Below are positions 8,604 to 17,250 of a DNA stretch of 64,000 nucleotides, piece by piece. The notes under the pieces were generated by a model. The model did not search any database and was not told where the DNA came from. It saw nothing but the letters and a program-made list of their open reading frames with translations. How positions within the stretch are numbered: position 1 is the first letter of the stretch; every line of letters begins with the position of its first letter. The position numbers and the translations under genes were made by a program. The DNA comes from an uncultured Chloroflexota bacterium (GTDB taxonomy: Bacteria; Chloroflexota; Dehalococcoidia; Lucifugimonadales; UBA826), in assembly GCA_913045625.1 (NCBI GenBank), contig CAJWPE010000001.1, forward strand, positions 84,068 to 148,067, written 5' to 3'.

Positions 8604-8632
8604 CAGACAATTAATATATTCAGGACTATAAT
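8604..8632 (+). promoter_or_regulatory. Candidate sigma-70 promoter for the MFS gene at 8662
   Basis: A perfect TATAAT at 8627-8632 stands 17 bases after a weak -35 element CAGACA (8604-8609). The -35 lies in the second copy of the direct repeat TTTTCAGACA (starting at 8590 and 8600), which could be a regulator site. The predicted start of transcription is about 20 bases before the ATG. Confidence 0.5.
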
Positions 8633-8661
8633 ATAGCTTAAATATTTTAAATGGATTAACT

Positions 8662-9930
8662 ATGTTTCCTCAAATAAAAATACAAAAATTTTATTATGGT
8701 TGGTTAGTTTTAGCCGTAGGGTTTTTTGTAATTATGTGTGGAATGGGAGTCAGGTCAAGTTTTGGTGTTTTTATAACACCTATTGAAGAAGATCTAAATT
8801 GGAATAGAAATACTATTACTAGAGTATTATCTTTGGGGATTTTTGTTGGTGCTTTATCATTTGTTGTAGTTGGATATCTTAATGACAAGTTTGGTGGCAG
8901 ATTAATTGTAATAGGCTGTTTATCTGTACTTGGTTTAGCCACTTTTTTTACTGGTAGGATTAATTCTATTCCTTCATTTGTATTTATTTATGCATTGATA
9001 GGTAGTTTTGCCACTAGTGGCGTAGGGTTTGTGGTAATTCATAGTATTTTATCTAAATGGTTTTCAAGGAGAAGACCTCTTGCAATCAGCATTTCTGTGG
9101 CTGGAGGCTCTCTTGGACCAACATTATTTGCTCCATTTTCAGCATTTTTAATTCAAACTTATGAATGGAGAATAGCTCTTTATATATTAGGACTATTTAT
9201 TTTATTTATTGGTGTTCCTTTAGTAATTGTTTTTTTGAGGTCACAAAATTCTAAGAATTTACCTGATTTTGAAAAAATTGATGATTCTAAAAATTCAGGT
9301 AAAGAAATATCTGGGATTTTATTTACAAACAAATGGACTGATGCTATGAAGTCATTCCCTTTTTGGCAGATTTCATTGGCTTATTTGGTCTGTGGTATAA
9401 CTACTAACATTCTTTCAGTGCACTTTGTTCCATTTGCTGAAGATCAAGGGATTCCTAAACTTACAGCTGCATCTATTTTTGGATTGATGATGGGTTTAAA
9501 TTCTATAGGAGTTCTATTAGCTGGTTTTACCGCTATGAAAATCAACCAAAAATTTGTTTTGGGCACAGCTTATACTTTAAGAGGAATAGCTTATCTGATG
9601 TTGTTGGGAGTTGGCGGTGAAAGTGGTCTGATAATGTTTGCTATATTGGCAGGAATGTCTTGGTTGCCTACGGTTTCAATGACATCTTTGTTGTTAGCAG
9701 ACATTTATGGGTTGAAAAATTTAGGCACAATAAATGGAATGTCAAATATGTATCACCAGATTGGTGGTGCTTTATGTGTCTTTTTGACGGGAGAAATACA
9801 ACAAATCACAGGGTCTTATCAAATTCCCTTTGTTGTAGCTGGTTTTACATTGATTTTTGCAAGCATAATCTCATTTAGCATTAGAGAAAAAACATACTCT
9901 TATAAATATAATCCTGTGTTAGCATCCTAA
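8662..9930 (+). CDS. MFS transporter, monocarboxylate/oxalate-formate carrier-like
   Basis: A 422-residue integral membrane protein with about twelve hydrophobic helices and a hydrophilic loop near residues 195-220. The N-terminus FYYGWLVLAVGFFVIMCGMG followed by RSSFGVFI is the signature of the OFA/monocarboxylate subfamily, and GYLNDKFGGR is the usual loop between helices 2 and 3. Two further carriers of this window (15097-16365 and 42898-44154) share the same YGW start. The substrate is probably a small organic acid; this is family knowledge and not read from residues. It stands 28 bases before ggt, so it may be co-transcribed with it. Confidence 0.85.
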   Translation: MFPQIKIQKFYYGWLVLAVGFFVIMCGMGVRSSFGVFITPIEEDLNWNRNTITRVLSLGIFVGALSFVVVGYLNDKFGGRLIVIGCLSVLGLATFFTGRINSIPSFVFIYALIGSFATSGVGFVVIHSILSKWFSRRRPLAISISVAGGSLGPTLFAPFSAFLIQTYEWRIALYILGLFILFIGVPLVIVFLRSQNSKNLPDFEKIDDSKNSGKEISGILFTNKWTDAMKSFPFWQISLAYLVCGITTNILSVHFVPFAEDQGIPKLTAASIFGLMMGLNSIGVLLAGFTAMKINQKFVLGTAYTLRGIAYLMLLGVGGESGLIMFAILAGMSWLPTVSMTSLLLADIYGLKNLGTINGMSNMYHQIGGALCVFLTGEIQQITGSYQIPFVVAGFTLIFASIISFSIREKTYSYKYNPVLAS

Positions 9931-9958
9931 ATTATTTAATGATTTAAGGAACTCAGAT

Positions 9959-11770
9959 ATGAATAAAGATAAGAATATTCCCGTTGGTTTTTCGTTAGAG
10001 CAAGGTGATCTTAATAGACCCTCTACAGGTAGGCCAGTCATATATGCTAATAATGGAATTATATCTAGTGGGCATTATTTAACCTCAATGGCAGGCATGA
10101 AAATGTTGCTTTCTGGTGGAAATGCTTTTGATGCCTTGGTTTCATCAACAATTGCAGCCGCTGTAATAGAGCCTATTGCTTCTTATTCATTAGGGGCCGA
10201 GTCTGTATATATGATTTATGATGCCAAAAATGATGAAATTCTTTCTTTATCTGGACAAGGAACATTGTCTTTACAGGCTACTCCTAGTTTTTTTAAAGAT
10301 AAGGGTTTAGAAAATATTCCCACAGGCCCAGGCAAAGATGCGCCACTTTCATTTACAGTTCCAGGTGTAGTTAAATCATCTTTATCTCTTCTTATGCAAT
10401 ATGGAACTAAATCTGTTGAAGAAGTATTTGCTCCAGCAATTGAGTATGCAGATAAAGGTATTCCAAATTATGAATACATGATTGAAAGATTGAATTCTGG
10501 TGATTCCATTAAACAATTTGAACTTTTTCCTCCTGGTGGGAAAGAAATTTTTTTTGACAATGATGAATTACCTAAACCTGGGACATTGTTAGTTCAAAAA
10601 GCTCTAGGAAAAGTATTGAAAATGATGGTTGATGCAGAAAATAATGCTATTGGCCATAGAAACGACAGAATTCTAGCTGCTAGTAAATGTTTCTATGAAG
10701 ATGAACTTGCAGATTTAATTTCAAATGAATCTAAATCTGTGGGTGGAATTCTACAAAAAGAAGATTTGGAAAGTTATTCTGAGAAATATGAAACTCCTAT
10801 AGAGATTTCATTTATGGGACATAAAATTCATAGTCATTCAACATGGACTCAAGGGCCTGTTTTATTACAGGCATTAAATATCTTGGAAAATTTTGATCTG
10901 AAATCTATGGGTCACAATTCTTCAGAATACATTCATACAGTTGTTGAAGCTTTAAAATTAGCTTTAGCTGATAGAGAGGCTTTTTACGGTGATCCTGATT
11001 TTTCTACCATTCCAATTGATGGATTAATTTCAAAGGAATATGCAAAAGATCGTTCTATGATGATTTCACAAGACAAAGCTTCACCAGGTTTACCAAATTA
11101 TGGGAATCCATGGGCATTTTCAAAATTTGAGGGCAAAATTTCCCCTCAACCTTTTTATGACAAGAGTCTTGAATCTGATAATCAACATGAAGCAGGGACT
11201 ACTCATATTTCTGTAATTGATAGAGATGGAAATATGGCCTGTTCTACTCCCAGTGGCGGAGCATTTAACAAGTCAGTTTTCTTTTCAGAACTCGGCTTTG
11301 CATTAAGCACTAGAAGTGAAATGACTAATTTGGTTGATGGCCATCCAAATGTTGCTGAACCAGGTAAGAGACCTAGAACGAGCATAATTAACTATATTAT
11401 TTCAAAGGATAATGTTCCTATTATGACTGTTGGTTGTCCTGGAGGTGATGCTCAAACTCAAGGGAATTTGCAGATGATTTTGAATACTTTGTTATGGGAT
11501 ATGAATCCTCAAGAAGCTTCTGAAGCACCAAGGTTTTCATCTGATAGTGCCCCGAATTCTTTTTATCCACACACATACTTACCCGGGAATCTTTCTATGG
11601 AGGATGGCTTTAGTGATGATGTTAAAGATGAATTAAGAAATTTAGGACATAAGATCACTTATGCTGCTACATGTGGTATGGGGGCAACAGTGGTGAAAAG
11701 AGACCCTGATTCAGGTGTTTTGTCAGCCGGGGCCGATCCTAGAAGAGCTTGTTACGCTATAGGGTATTAA
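9959..11770 (+). CDS. ggt: Gamma-glutamyltransferase family protein
   Basis: A 603-residue Ntn-hydrolase that would cleave gamma-glutamyl bonds, for example in glutathione. The N-terminal substrate region starts at about residue 30 (GIISSGHYLTSMAGMKML). The autoprocessing nucleophile is Thr414 in GTTHISVIDRDGN, and CSTPSGGAF then TVGCPGGDAQTQ form the active site. Family enzymes are usually exported, but no signal peptide is visible here, which suggests an intracellular role or a related acylase-type activity. AAGGA lies 8 bases before the ATG. proB begins 6 bases after the stop, so this enzyme may release glutamate next to the proline pathway. Confidence 0.88.
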   Translation: MNKDKNIPVGFSLEQGDLNRPSTGRPVIYANNGIISSGHYLTSMAGMKMLLSGGNAFDALVSSTIAAAVIEPIASYSLGAESVYMIYDAKNDEILSLSGQGTLSLQATPSFFKDKGLENIPTGPGKDAPLSFTVPGVVKSSLSLLMQYGTKSVEEVFAPAIEYADKGIPNYEYMIERLNSGDSIKQFELFPPGGKEIFFDNDELPKPGTLLVQKALGKVLKMMVDAENNAIGHRNDRILAASKCFYEDELADLISNESKSVGGILQKEDLESYSEKYETPIEISFMGHKIHSHSTWTQGPVLLQALNILENFDLKSMGHNSSEYIHTVVEALKLALADREAFYGDPDFSTIPIDGLISKEYAKDRSMMISQDKASPGLPNYGNPWAFSKFEGKISPQPFYDKSLESDNQHEAGTTHISVIDRDGNMACSTPSGGAFNKSVFFSELGFALSTRSEMTNLVDGHPNVAEPGKRPRTSIINYIISKDNVPIMTVGCPGGDAQTQGNLQMILNTLLWDMNPQEASEAPRFSSDSAPNSFYPHTYLPGNLSMEDGFSDDVKDELRNLGHKITYAATCGMGATVVKRDPDSGVLSAGADPRRACYAIGY

Positions 11771-11776
11771 TGTTTT

Positions 11777-12895
11777 ATGTCAGAATCTAGTTATAAAAGA
11801 ATTGTTGTGAAAGCAGGAACAAGCCTGTTGACTGATGGAGGAGATTTTTTAGATTCTAATATTATTCATAGTTTAGTTTCTCAAATTTCAGAATTACAAT
11901 CATTGGGATATCAGATGGTTTATGTTTCTTCAGGTGCTGTAGCTGCAGGAAAAAATGTTTTGAAATCTTTTTCAATTGATTCAAAAGATTCTGAAAAACA
12001 AGTTCTAGCTGCTATAGGTCAAGGTAACTTAATTCACATATACGAAAAATTATTTCTTGACTTCTCTGTTCCTACAGCGCAAGCATTACTTTCAAATAGA
12101 GATGTAGAAGATCGTCTAGGGTATTTGAATATTAGAAATACATTATTATCATTGATTGATCATGGTGTAGTTCCAATAGTTAATGAAAATGATGTTGTTG
12201 CAATTGATGAATTGTCTGGGGAAGTTTTTGGTGATAATGATCATCTTTCAGCCTTAGTTGCTAATATGCTTGATGCAGATTTGTTAATCATATTAGGTAG
12301 AGTTGACGGTATGTATGATAAAGATCCCAATATTTTTGCTGATGCTAAATTAATTTCGTTTGTAGATTCTTCTGATCAAACCTTGGAGTCTTATGCTGGC
12401 CCTTCATCAGATTTGATGGGTAGAGGTGGAATGATTACAAAATTTGGGGCAGCAAAATTAGCTACTAGTTCAGGAGTAGATGTTGTGATTGCGAGTGGAT
12501 TGGTAGATTCAGTCATTAAAAAATTGTCTCAGGGTGAAAGAATCGGATCTTTTTTCCCGTCTTCTGTTTCACATTTAGAAAGTAAAAAACGGTGGATGTT
12601 GAGTAATTTTGTTAAAGAAGCAAAAATTTTTATAGATGACGGGGCTTTAAAAGCCTTAAAAAATAAAGGCAGTTTACTTCCTGTGGGTTTATTAGATGTA
12701 AGAGGTGACTTTACTAGAGGAGAGGTGATTTCGATTACTGATTCTAATGGTGATTTAATTGGAATGGGAATTACAAATTATGATTCACAAGATATTAAAA
12801 AAATCATTAAGGTAAAATCAGAAAATATAGAGAAGGTATTGGGGTATCATTTTGGAAATGAAGTAGTTCACAGAAACAATATGGTATTGATGTAA
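11777..12895 (+). CDS. proB: Glutamate 5-kinase
   Basis: A 372-residue enzyme that phosphorylates L-glutamate in the first step of proline synthesis. The amino-acid-kinase domain (about 1-255) shows VVKAGTSLL at the start, SSGAVAAG, NENDVVA and the Gly-rich GRGGMITKFGAAKLA. The C-terminal PUA domain (about 280-360) contains LPVGLLDVRGDFTRGEVI and is present as in the longer ProB forms. The stop TAA and the proA start ATG share one base (12895), a tight translational coupling. ggt lies 6 bases upstream. Feedback inhibition by proline is a family property. Confidence 0.95.
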   Translation: MSESSYKRIVVKAGTSLLTDGGDFLDSNIIHSLVSQISELQSLGYQMVYVSSGAVAAGKNVLKSFSIDSKDSEKQVLAAIGQGNLIHIYEKLFLDFSVPTAQALLSNRDVEDRLGYLNIRNTLLSLIDHGVVPIVNENDVVAIDELSGEVFGDNDHLSALVANMLDADLLIILGRVDGMYDKDPNIFADAKLISFVDSSDQTLESYAGPSSDLMGRGGMITKFGAAKLATSSGVDVVIASGLVDSVIKKLSQGERIGSFFPSSVSHLESKKRWMLSNFVKEAKIFIDDGALKALKNKGSLLPVGLLDVRGDFTRGEVISITDSNGDLIGMGITNYDSQDIKKIIKVKSENIEKVLGYHFGNEVVHRNNMVLM

Positions 12896-14157
12896 TGACA
12901 GATTTAAAAATTTTAGGTAAGAATGCAAGATTAGCTTCTAAAGCTATATCTAACTTGTCAGCAGAAAAAACAAATGTATTGATTCAAAATATTGCTCATG
13001 AATTAGTTAACAGTTCCGATAAAATAATTGACCAAAACCAGTTAGATATTGATATAGCTAAATCTAAAGGTATGACATCTGCCTTGATAGATCGATTGGT
13101 TCTGAACGAAGAAAGAATAATGCAGATTTCGAATGATGCTTTATCAGTAAGTAAACTCGATGATGTTGTGGGTGAAATTATTGATCATCGAGTTATGGAT
13201 AATGGATTGGATGTAAGTCGAATTCGTGTTCCATTGGGTGTGATTGGGGTGATTTATGAAAGTCGTCCCAATGTCACTATTGATATTGCTTGTTTATGTA
13301 TTAAATCTGGAAATGCTGTAATTTTACGTGGTGGAAGTGAATCAATTAATTCAAATCGGATTCTTACTCAGATCATTCAAAAAGTTTTGTCAGATATGGA
13401 TTTACCAACTGAGACTGTTCAATTAGTGCAAAGCACTGAAAGGTCTTTGATTAATCAAATGCTTCGTCTTGATGAATATATCGACTTGATGATTCCTAGA
13501 GGAGGTCAAGAGTTAGTGAACATGGTAGCTAACAATGCCTCTATGCCATCTATTACTGGTGGAGTTGGAGTTTGTCATACTTTCATAGATGAAAGTGCTG
13601 ATTGGGATGATGCTATCGAAATAGTTAATAATGCTAAAGTACAAAGGCCATATGTTTGTAATGCTATGGATACAGTTTTAATTCATTCTAAAATTGCTTC
13701 TGATTTGTTACCAAAAATTGTTAATCGTCTATCTCAATCAAATGTTGAATTTAGATGTGATTCGCGATCATTAGAAATATTAAAAAATGTTGAAGATGTT
13801 CAAGTTGTTTTAGCTTCTGATCAGGATTGGGATACAGAATTTTTAGATTTAATAGCAGGTGTTCGGATTGTAGATTCTCTTGATATGGCTTTAGAACATA
13901 TTGAATCTCATGGAACTGGTCATTCTGAAGCAATAATTACGAAAAATTCAGATTCAATTTCTAGATTTAGAAACGAAGTTGATGCTAGTGCAGTAATGAT
14001 TAATTCTTCAACTAGATTCAATGACGGTGGCCAATTGGGTTTAGGCGCAGAAGTAGCTATCAGTACAAATAAAATACATGCGAGAGGTCCAATGGGTTTG
14101 AGAGAATTAATGTCATATAAATGGATTGTTCAAGGTGATGGGCAAATTAGAAATTAG
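12895..14157 (+). CDS. proA: Glutamate-5-semialdehyde dehydrogenase (gamma-glutamyl phosphate reductase)
   Basis: A 420-residue aldehyde-dehydrogenase-fold enzyme that reduces gamma-glutamyl phosphate to glutamate semialdehyde with NADPH. Signatures: VPLGVIGVIYESRPNVT near residue 110 (cofactor site), GNAVILRGGSE, PRGGQELV, the catalytic Cys in RPYVCNAMDT, and ARGPMGLRELMSYKW at the end. Length is normal. It directly follows proB with a one-base overlap. The product cyclises on its own, and ProC completes the pathway; proC is not in this window. Confidence 0.96.
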   Translation: MTDLKILGKNARLASKAISNLSAEKTNVLIQNIAHELVNSSDKIIDQNQLDIDIAKSKGMTSALIDRLVLNEERIMQISNDALSVSKLDDVVGEIIDHRVMDNGLDVSRIRVPLGVIGVIYESRPNVTIDIACLCIKSGNAVILRGGSESINSNRILTQIIQKVLSDMDLPTETVQLVQSTERSLINQMLRLDEYIDLMIPRGGQELVNMVANNASMPSITGGVGVCHTFIDESADWDDAIEIVNNAKVQRPYVCNAMDTVLIHSKIASDLLPKIVNRLSQSNVEFRCDSRSLEILKNVEDVQVVLASDQDWDTEFLDLIAGVRIVDSLDMALEHIESHGTGHSEAIITKNSDSISRFRNEVDASAVMINSSTRFNDGGQLGLGAEVAISTNKIHARGPMGLRELMSYKWIVQGDGQIRN

Positions 14158-14171
14158 TAGTTGAGGTTGAC

Positions 14172-15122
14172 GTGATAGAAGAAACAGATTTTTTTTCAGA
14201 TGAGATGCAACGTGAAAATGATAACTTTGTAGAAGCAAAAATTCTTCAGGCCGCTGATTTCCCTGATTTGCATGAAATTTCTCATATTCAAACTCGTTCT
14301 GAGATGGAATCAGGCATAGGAAAGTATATTGCACCATTGTTATTAGATGACGCTGTTGAGAAAAATATTTCTACCCCTAATGGTGATGTTCCTGTTAGGA
14401 TGTTTTTACCTCAAGGCCAAATAGATGGGATTTACTTGCATTTTCATGGAGGAGGATGGGTGATCGGGACGGCCCATATGCAAGATCAAAAATTAAAAGA
14501 CATTTCAGATGAATGTAATGCCGTTGTGATTAGTGTTGAATACAGGTTGGCACCTGAGTATATATACCCTGCAGCACAAGATGACTGTGAAGATGTTGCA
14601 TTGTGGGTAATTAACAATTGTGAAAATGAATTTGGAACAAAAAAAATTGTTGTGGGTGGAGAATCAGCTGGTGCGCATTTATCTGCATCGACTTTAATTA
14701 GGCTTAGAGATAAGCATCAATTTACAGGATTCAAAGGTGCAAATCTCGTATATGGCGTGTATGACTTAACAATGACTCCAAGTGCGAAGTTATGGGGGCA
14801 TGAAAAAGGTTTGTTAAATACTCCTGGTATGGAATGGTTTATAGATCATTATCTTCCAGAAATGGACAGAACGGATCCAGATATCTCTCCTTTATACTCA
14901 GATTTAAGTGATATGCCAAATGCTTTGTTTACTGTTGGTACAAGAGATTTGTTATTGGACGATACATTGTTTATGCATTCTAGATGGGAATTTTCAGGTA
15001 ATGAGGCTAGTTTGAATGTATATGCCGGTGCAACTCATGGTTTTGATTCAGCACCAACTCAATTAGCAATCAATGTTCAGAAAAGAATTAGAAATTTTAT
15101 TGTTCAGTGTTTTTCGAATTAA
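14172..15122 (+). CDS. Alpha/beta hydrolase, hormone-sensitive-lipase-type esterase
   Basis: A 316-residue hydrolase of the HSL/acetyl-esterase group. HGGGWVIG (about residue 91) forms the oxyanion hole, GESAG carries the nucleophile Ser, Asp is expected in GTRDLLLDDTLF and His in GATHGFDS. No signal peptide. The GTG start at 14172 has GAGG 5 bases before it. It follows proA by 14 bases, so it may be the last gene of that operon. Substrates of this group are short-chain esters. It overlaps the end of the opposite MFS gene by 26 bases. Confidence 0.9.
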   Translation: MIEETDFFSDEMQRENDNFVEAKILQAADFPDLHEISHIQTRSEMESGIGKYIAPLLLDDAVEKNISTPNGDVPVRMFLPQGQIDGIYLHFHGGGWVIGTAHMQDQKLKDISDECNAVVISVEYRLAPEYIYPAAQDDCEDVALWVINNCENEFGTKKIVVGGESAGAHLSASTLIRLRDKHQFTGFKGANLVYGVYDLTMTPSAKLWGHEKGLLNTPGMEWFIDHYLPEMDRTDPDISPLYSDLSDMPNALFTVGTRDLLLDDTLFMHSRWEFSGNEASLNVYAGATHGFDSAPTQLAINVQKRIRNFIVQCFSN

Positions 15123-16365
15123 CTACTGTAAAAAATCCAATTGCTACCAAATATCCAATTGCTGAACCCCAAAATATCGGTTGATAACTTTTAGTAAAAC
15201 TTATGATATAAGCGCCCAAAGTAGGACCTAATCCAACTGCGGTGGTTCTTGAAGGGCCTGTTAATCCTGCTACGCTTCCGTATGATTTTCTGTTGAAGAC
15301 AGTCCCATACATCATGCTTCCCAGTACAAGAATTGAACCTGTAATGGTTGTCCAAATGATTGATAAGATGAATCCATATGATTCTATATTTAATTGACTT
15401 ATTAGAATTGTGGGAATTATAGCTAAAGATAAAATTAGAGCAGCTATTCTTTTAGTTGAAAATTTATCTGTCAAATAACCCCAGATTGGGACTGAAATTC
15501 CACCTAGTAAATTTCCCACAGTAAGAGCTATAGCTGCTCTTTGTTGGGATAAGCCACCATCTGTTAAAAAAGGAACAATTTGGAATAACAGCATAGTTGT
15601 AGACACTCCAGCTATAAATTCACCTAAAAGTATGAACCAAAACGATCTGATTTGTAGAATTTGCTTAAAAGTTAAAATTTTTTCATTTTGATTGTTAAGT
15701 TTTTTTGATTCTGAAATTTCTTTATCTCCATCAGGAAATTGACCTATATCTTCTGGCTTGTGTCTTATAATCATAAAAATAGGAATACATAATGGAATTG
15801 TCATAAATCCCAAAGATCTATAAGCGAATCGCCAAGAGTATTTAGTTGCAAGATTTGTAATGATTTGTAGGTTAATAGATTCTCCAAAAATTCTATTAAA
15901 AGTTGTGATTCCCATGGCTAAATTTCGTTGGCGAGAGAAAAAATTAACAGCAATTGTTCTTGGAATTAAATTCTGTAAACTTGGACCAGCTATAGCTCTA
16001 ATGATTATGTAGATTATAAAAAATCCCCATATTGTTTTGACGTTTGAAAGATAGATCGAACCGATTCCAACAATTAAGGCAGCAAGAGGCATAATGAGTC
16101 TGGGCCCAAATTTGTCTATCATTCTGCCTATAGAAATTGCCACTACTCCTGATGACCAAGTGCCTAATGTTGCTGCTAAAGCTATAGTTTTTCTATCCCA
16201 ATTCATGTCCTCGACAATAAAGTCTTGTATTCCACCAAAAACTGTTTGAGCAATTCCTGTAGCAACGAATGCTCCTAATCCTGCTATGAACAAAGCTAAC
16301 CAACCGTAATAAAAAGGAGGGTTTGGATGCCAGTTATAAAATGATTTCAAATTTTTCATCAGCAT
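15097..16365 (-). CDS. MFS transporter, monocarboxylate-type
   Basis: A 422-residue carrier with about twelve hydrophobic segments. The start region FYYGWLALFIAGLGAFVATG and the loop GRMIDKFGPRLIMP match the other YGW-type carriers in this window. A hydrophilic loop near residues 205-225 separates the two six-helix halves. Two start codons, ATG at 16365 and ATG at 16359, are three codons apart at most and cannot be told apart. Its last codons overlap those of the esterase gene on the other strand. It is divergent from the crotonase gene across a 60-base gap that must hold both promoters. Substrate unknown, probably an organic acid. Confidence 0.85.
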   Translation of the reverse strand: MLMKNLKSFYNWHPNPPFYYGWLALFIAGLGAFVATGIAQTVFGGIQDFIVEDMNWDRKTIALAATLGTWSSGVVAISIGRMIDKFGPRLIMPLAALIVGIGSIYLSNVKTIWGFFIIYIIIRAIAGPSLQNLIPRTIAVNFFSRQRNLAMGITTFNRIFGESINLQIITNLATKYSWRFAYRSLGFMTIPLCIPIFMIIRHKPEDIGQFPDGDKEISESKKLNNQNEKILTFKQILQIRSFWFILLGEFIAGVSTTMLLFQIVPFLTDGGLSQQRAAIALTVGNLLGGISVPIWGYLTDKFSTKRIAALILSLAIIPTILISQLNIESYGFILSIIWTTITGSILVLGSMMYGTVFNRKSYGSVAGLTGPSRTTAVGLGPTLGAYIISFTKSYQPIFWGSAIGYLVAIGFFTVVNSKNTEQ

Positions 16366-16425
16366 ATTCTAATACTTCTTCTATGTTAGTATTGCCTTCA
16401 TTTTAAAAGTGAGGAGACGATAAAT

Positions 16426-17250
16426 ATGTCGTATGATTTTATTAAATACGAACCAAGTGATGGGATTGCAAGAGTAACTTTAAATCGCCCAGAAAAATTA
16501 AATGCTTTAAGTTTGCAGTTAAGGGCTGAATTGATAGATTGTTTGCATAAAGCTGATGACGATCCTGAGATTAGAGTAATCACTTTAAGGGGTGCAGGTA
16601 GGGCATTTTGTGCAGGATATGATGTTACACCGCCACAGACTGACGAAGAACGAGAAGCCCGAAGCGCTAGTAGAGAAAATATTAGATCTGATATGCATGG
16701 TCTTCAAAAAACCGCAAGAATGATGACCTCTATATTTGATTTAAGTAAACCTGTAATTGCTGGAATTCATGGTCACGTAATTGCGGGAGGTACTGATCTA
16801 GCATTACATTGTGATTTAATTATTGCCGCTGATGACGCTAACATAGGCTTTCCTCCAGTAAGAGCAATGGGAACACCTCCAACTCATATGTGGACATACA
16901 TGGTTGGGCCTCAATTAGCTAAATGGTTTATGTTGACTGGTGAAACAGTTTCAGGAAAACAGGCTGCTGATATGGGACTAGTATTAAAATCTGTACCTGC
17001 CTCTGATTTAGATGATGCGGTTGAAACTCTTGCAACTCAAATTGCAAAAATTCCATGGGAAATGTTAGCTGCTAATAAGAGTATTGTTAACAAAGCTTTG
17101 GATTTAATGGGTAGAAATATGATGCAAGTTATTGCTGCAGAAACTGACGCAGTTTCCCACCAATCTCCTATAGTGAAAGAGTTTAATAGAATTTCTAATG
17201 AACAAGGCTTAAAAGCAGCATTAGAAATGAGAGATGCTCCATTTAGATAA
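16426..17250 (+). CDS. Enoyl-CoA hydratase/isomerase (crotonase) family protein with altered active site
   Basis: A 274-residue crotonase-fold protein with LNRPEKLNALSL at residues 19-30 and the oxyanion-hole pieces FCAGYD (61-66) and HVIAGG (117-122). In classical enoyl-CoA hydratase two glutamates act on water; here the first aligns with Asp124 (GGTDLAL) and the second with Pro144 (GFPPVRAMG). A normal hydration reaction is therefore unlikely, and an isomerase, hydrolase or decarboxylase type of chemistry is more credible. GAGGAG precedes the ATG. The following VWA gene starts 17 bases before this stop codon, so both are translated together. Confidence 0.85.
   Translation: MSYDFIKYEPSDGIARVTLNRPEKLNALSLQLRAELIDCLHKADDDPEIRVITLRGAGRAFCAGYDVTPPQTDEEREARSASRENIRSDMHGLQKTARMMTSIFDLSKPVIAGIHGHVIAGGTDLALHCDLIIAADDANIGFPPVRAMGTPPTHMWTYMVGPQLAKWFMLTGETVSGKQAADMGLVLKSVPASDLDDAVETLATQIAKIPWEMLAANKSIVNKALDLMGRNMMQVIAAETDAVSHQSPIVKEFNRISNEQGLKAALEMRDAPFR

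Noticed and set aside
8590-8609. Direct repeat TTTTCAGACA, twice
   Set aside because: Two copies of ten AT-rich bases are not enough for an operator claim; mentioned only in the promoter entry.
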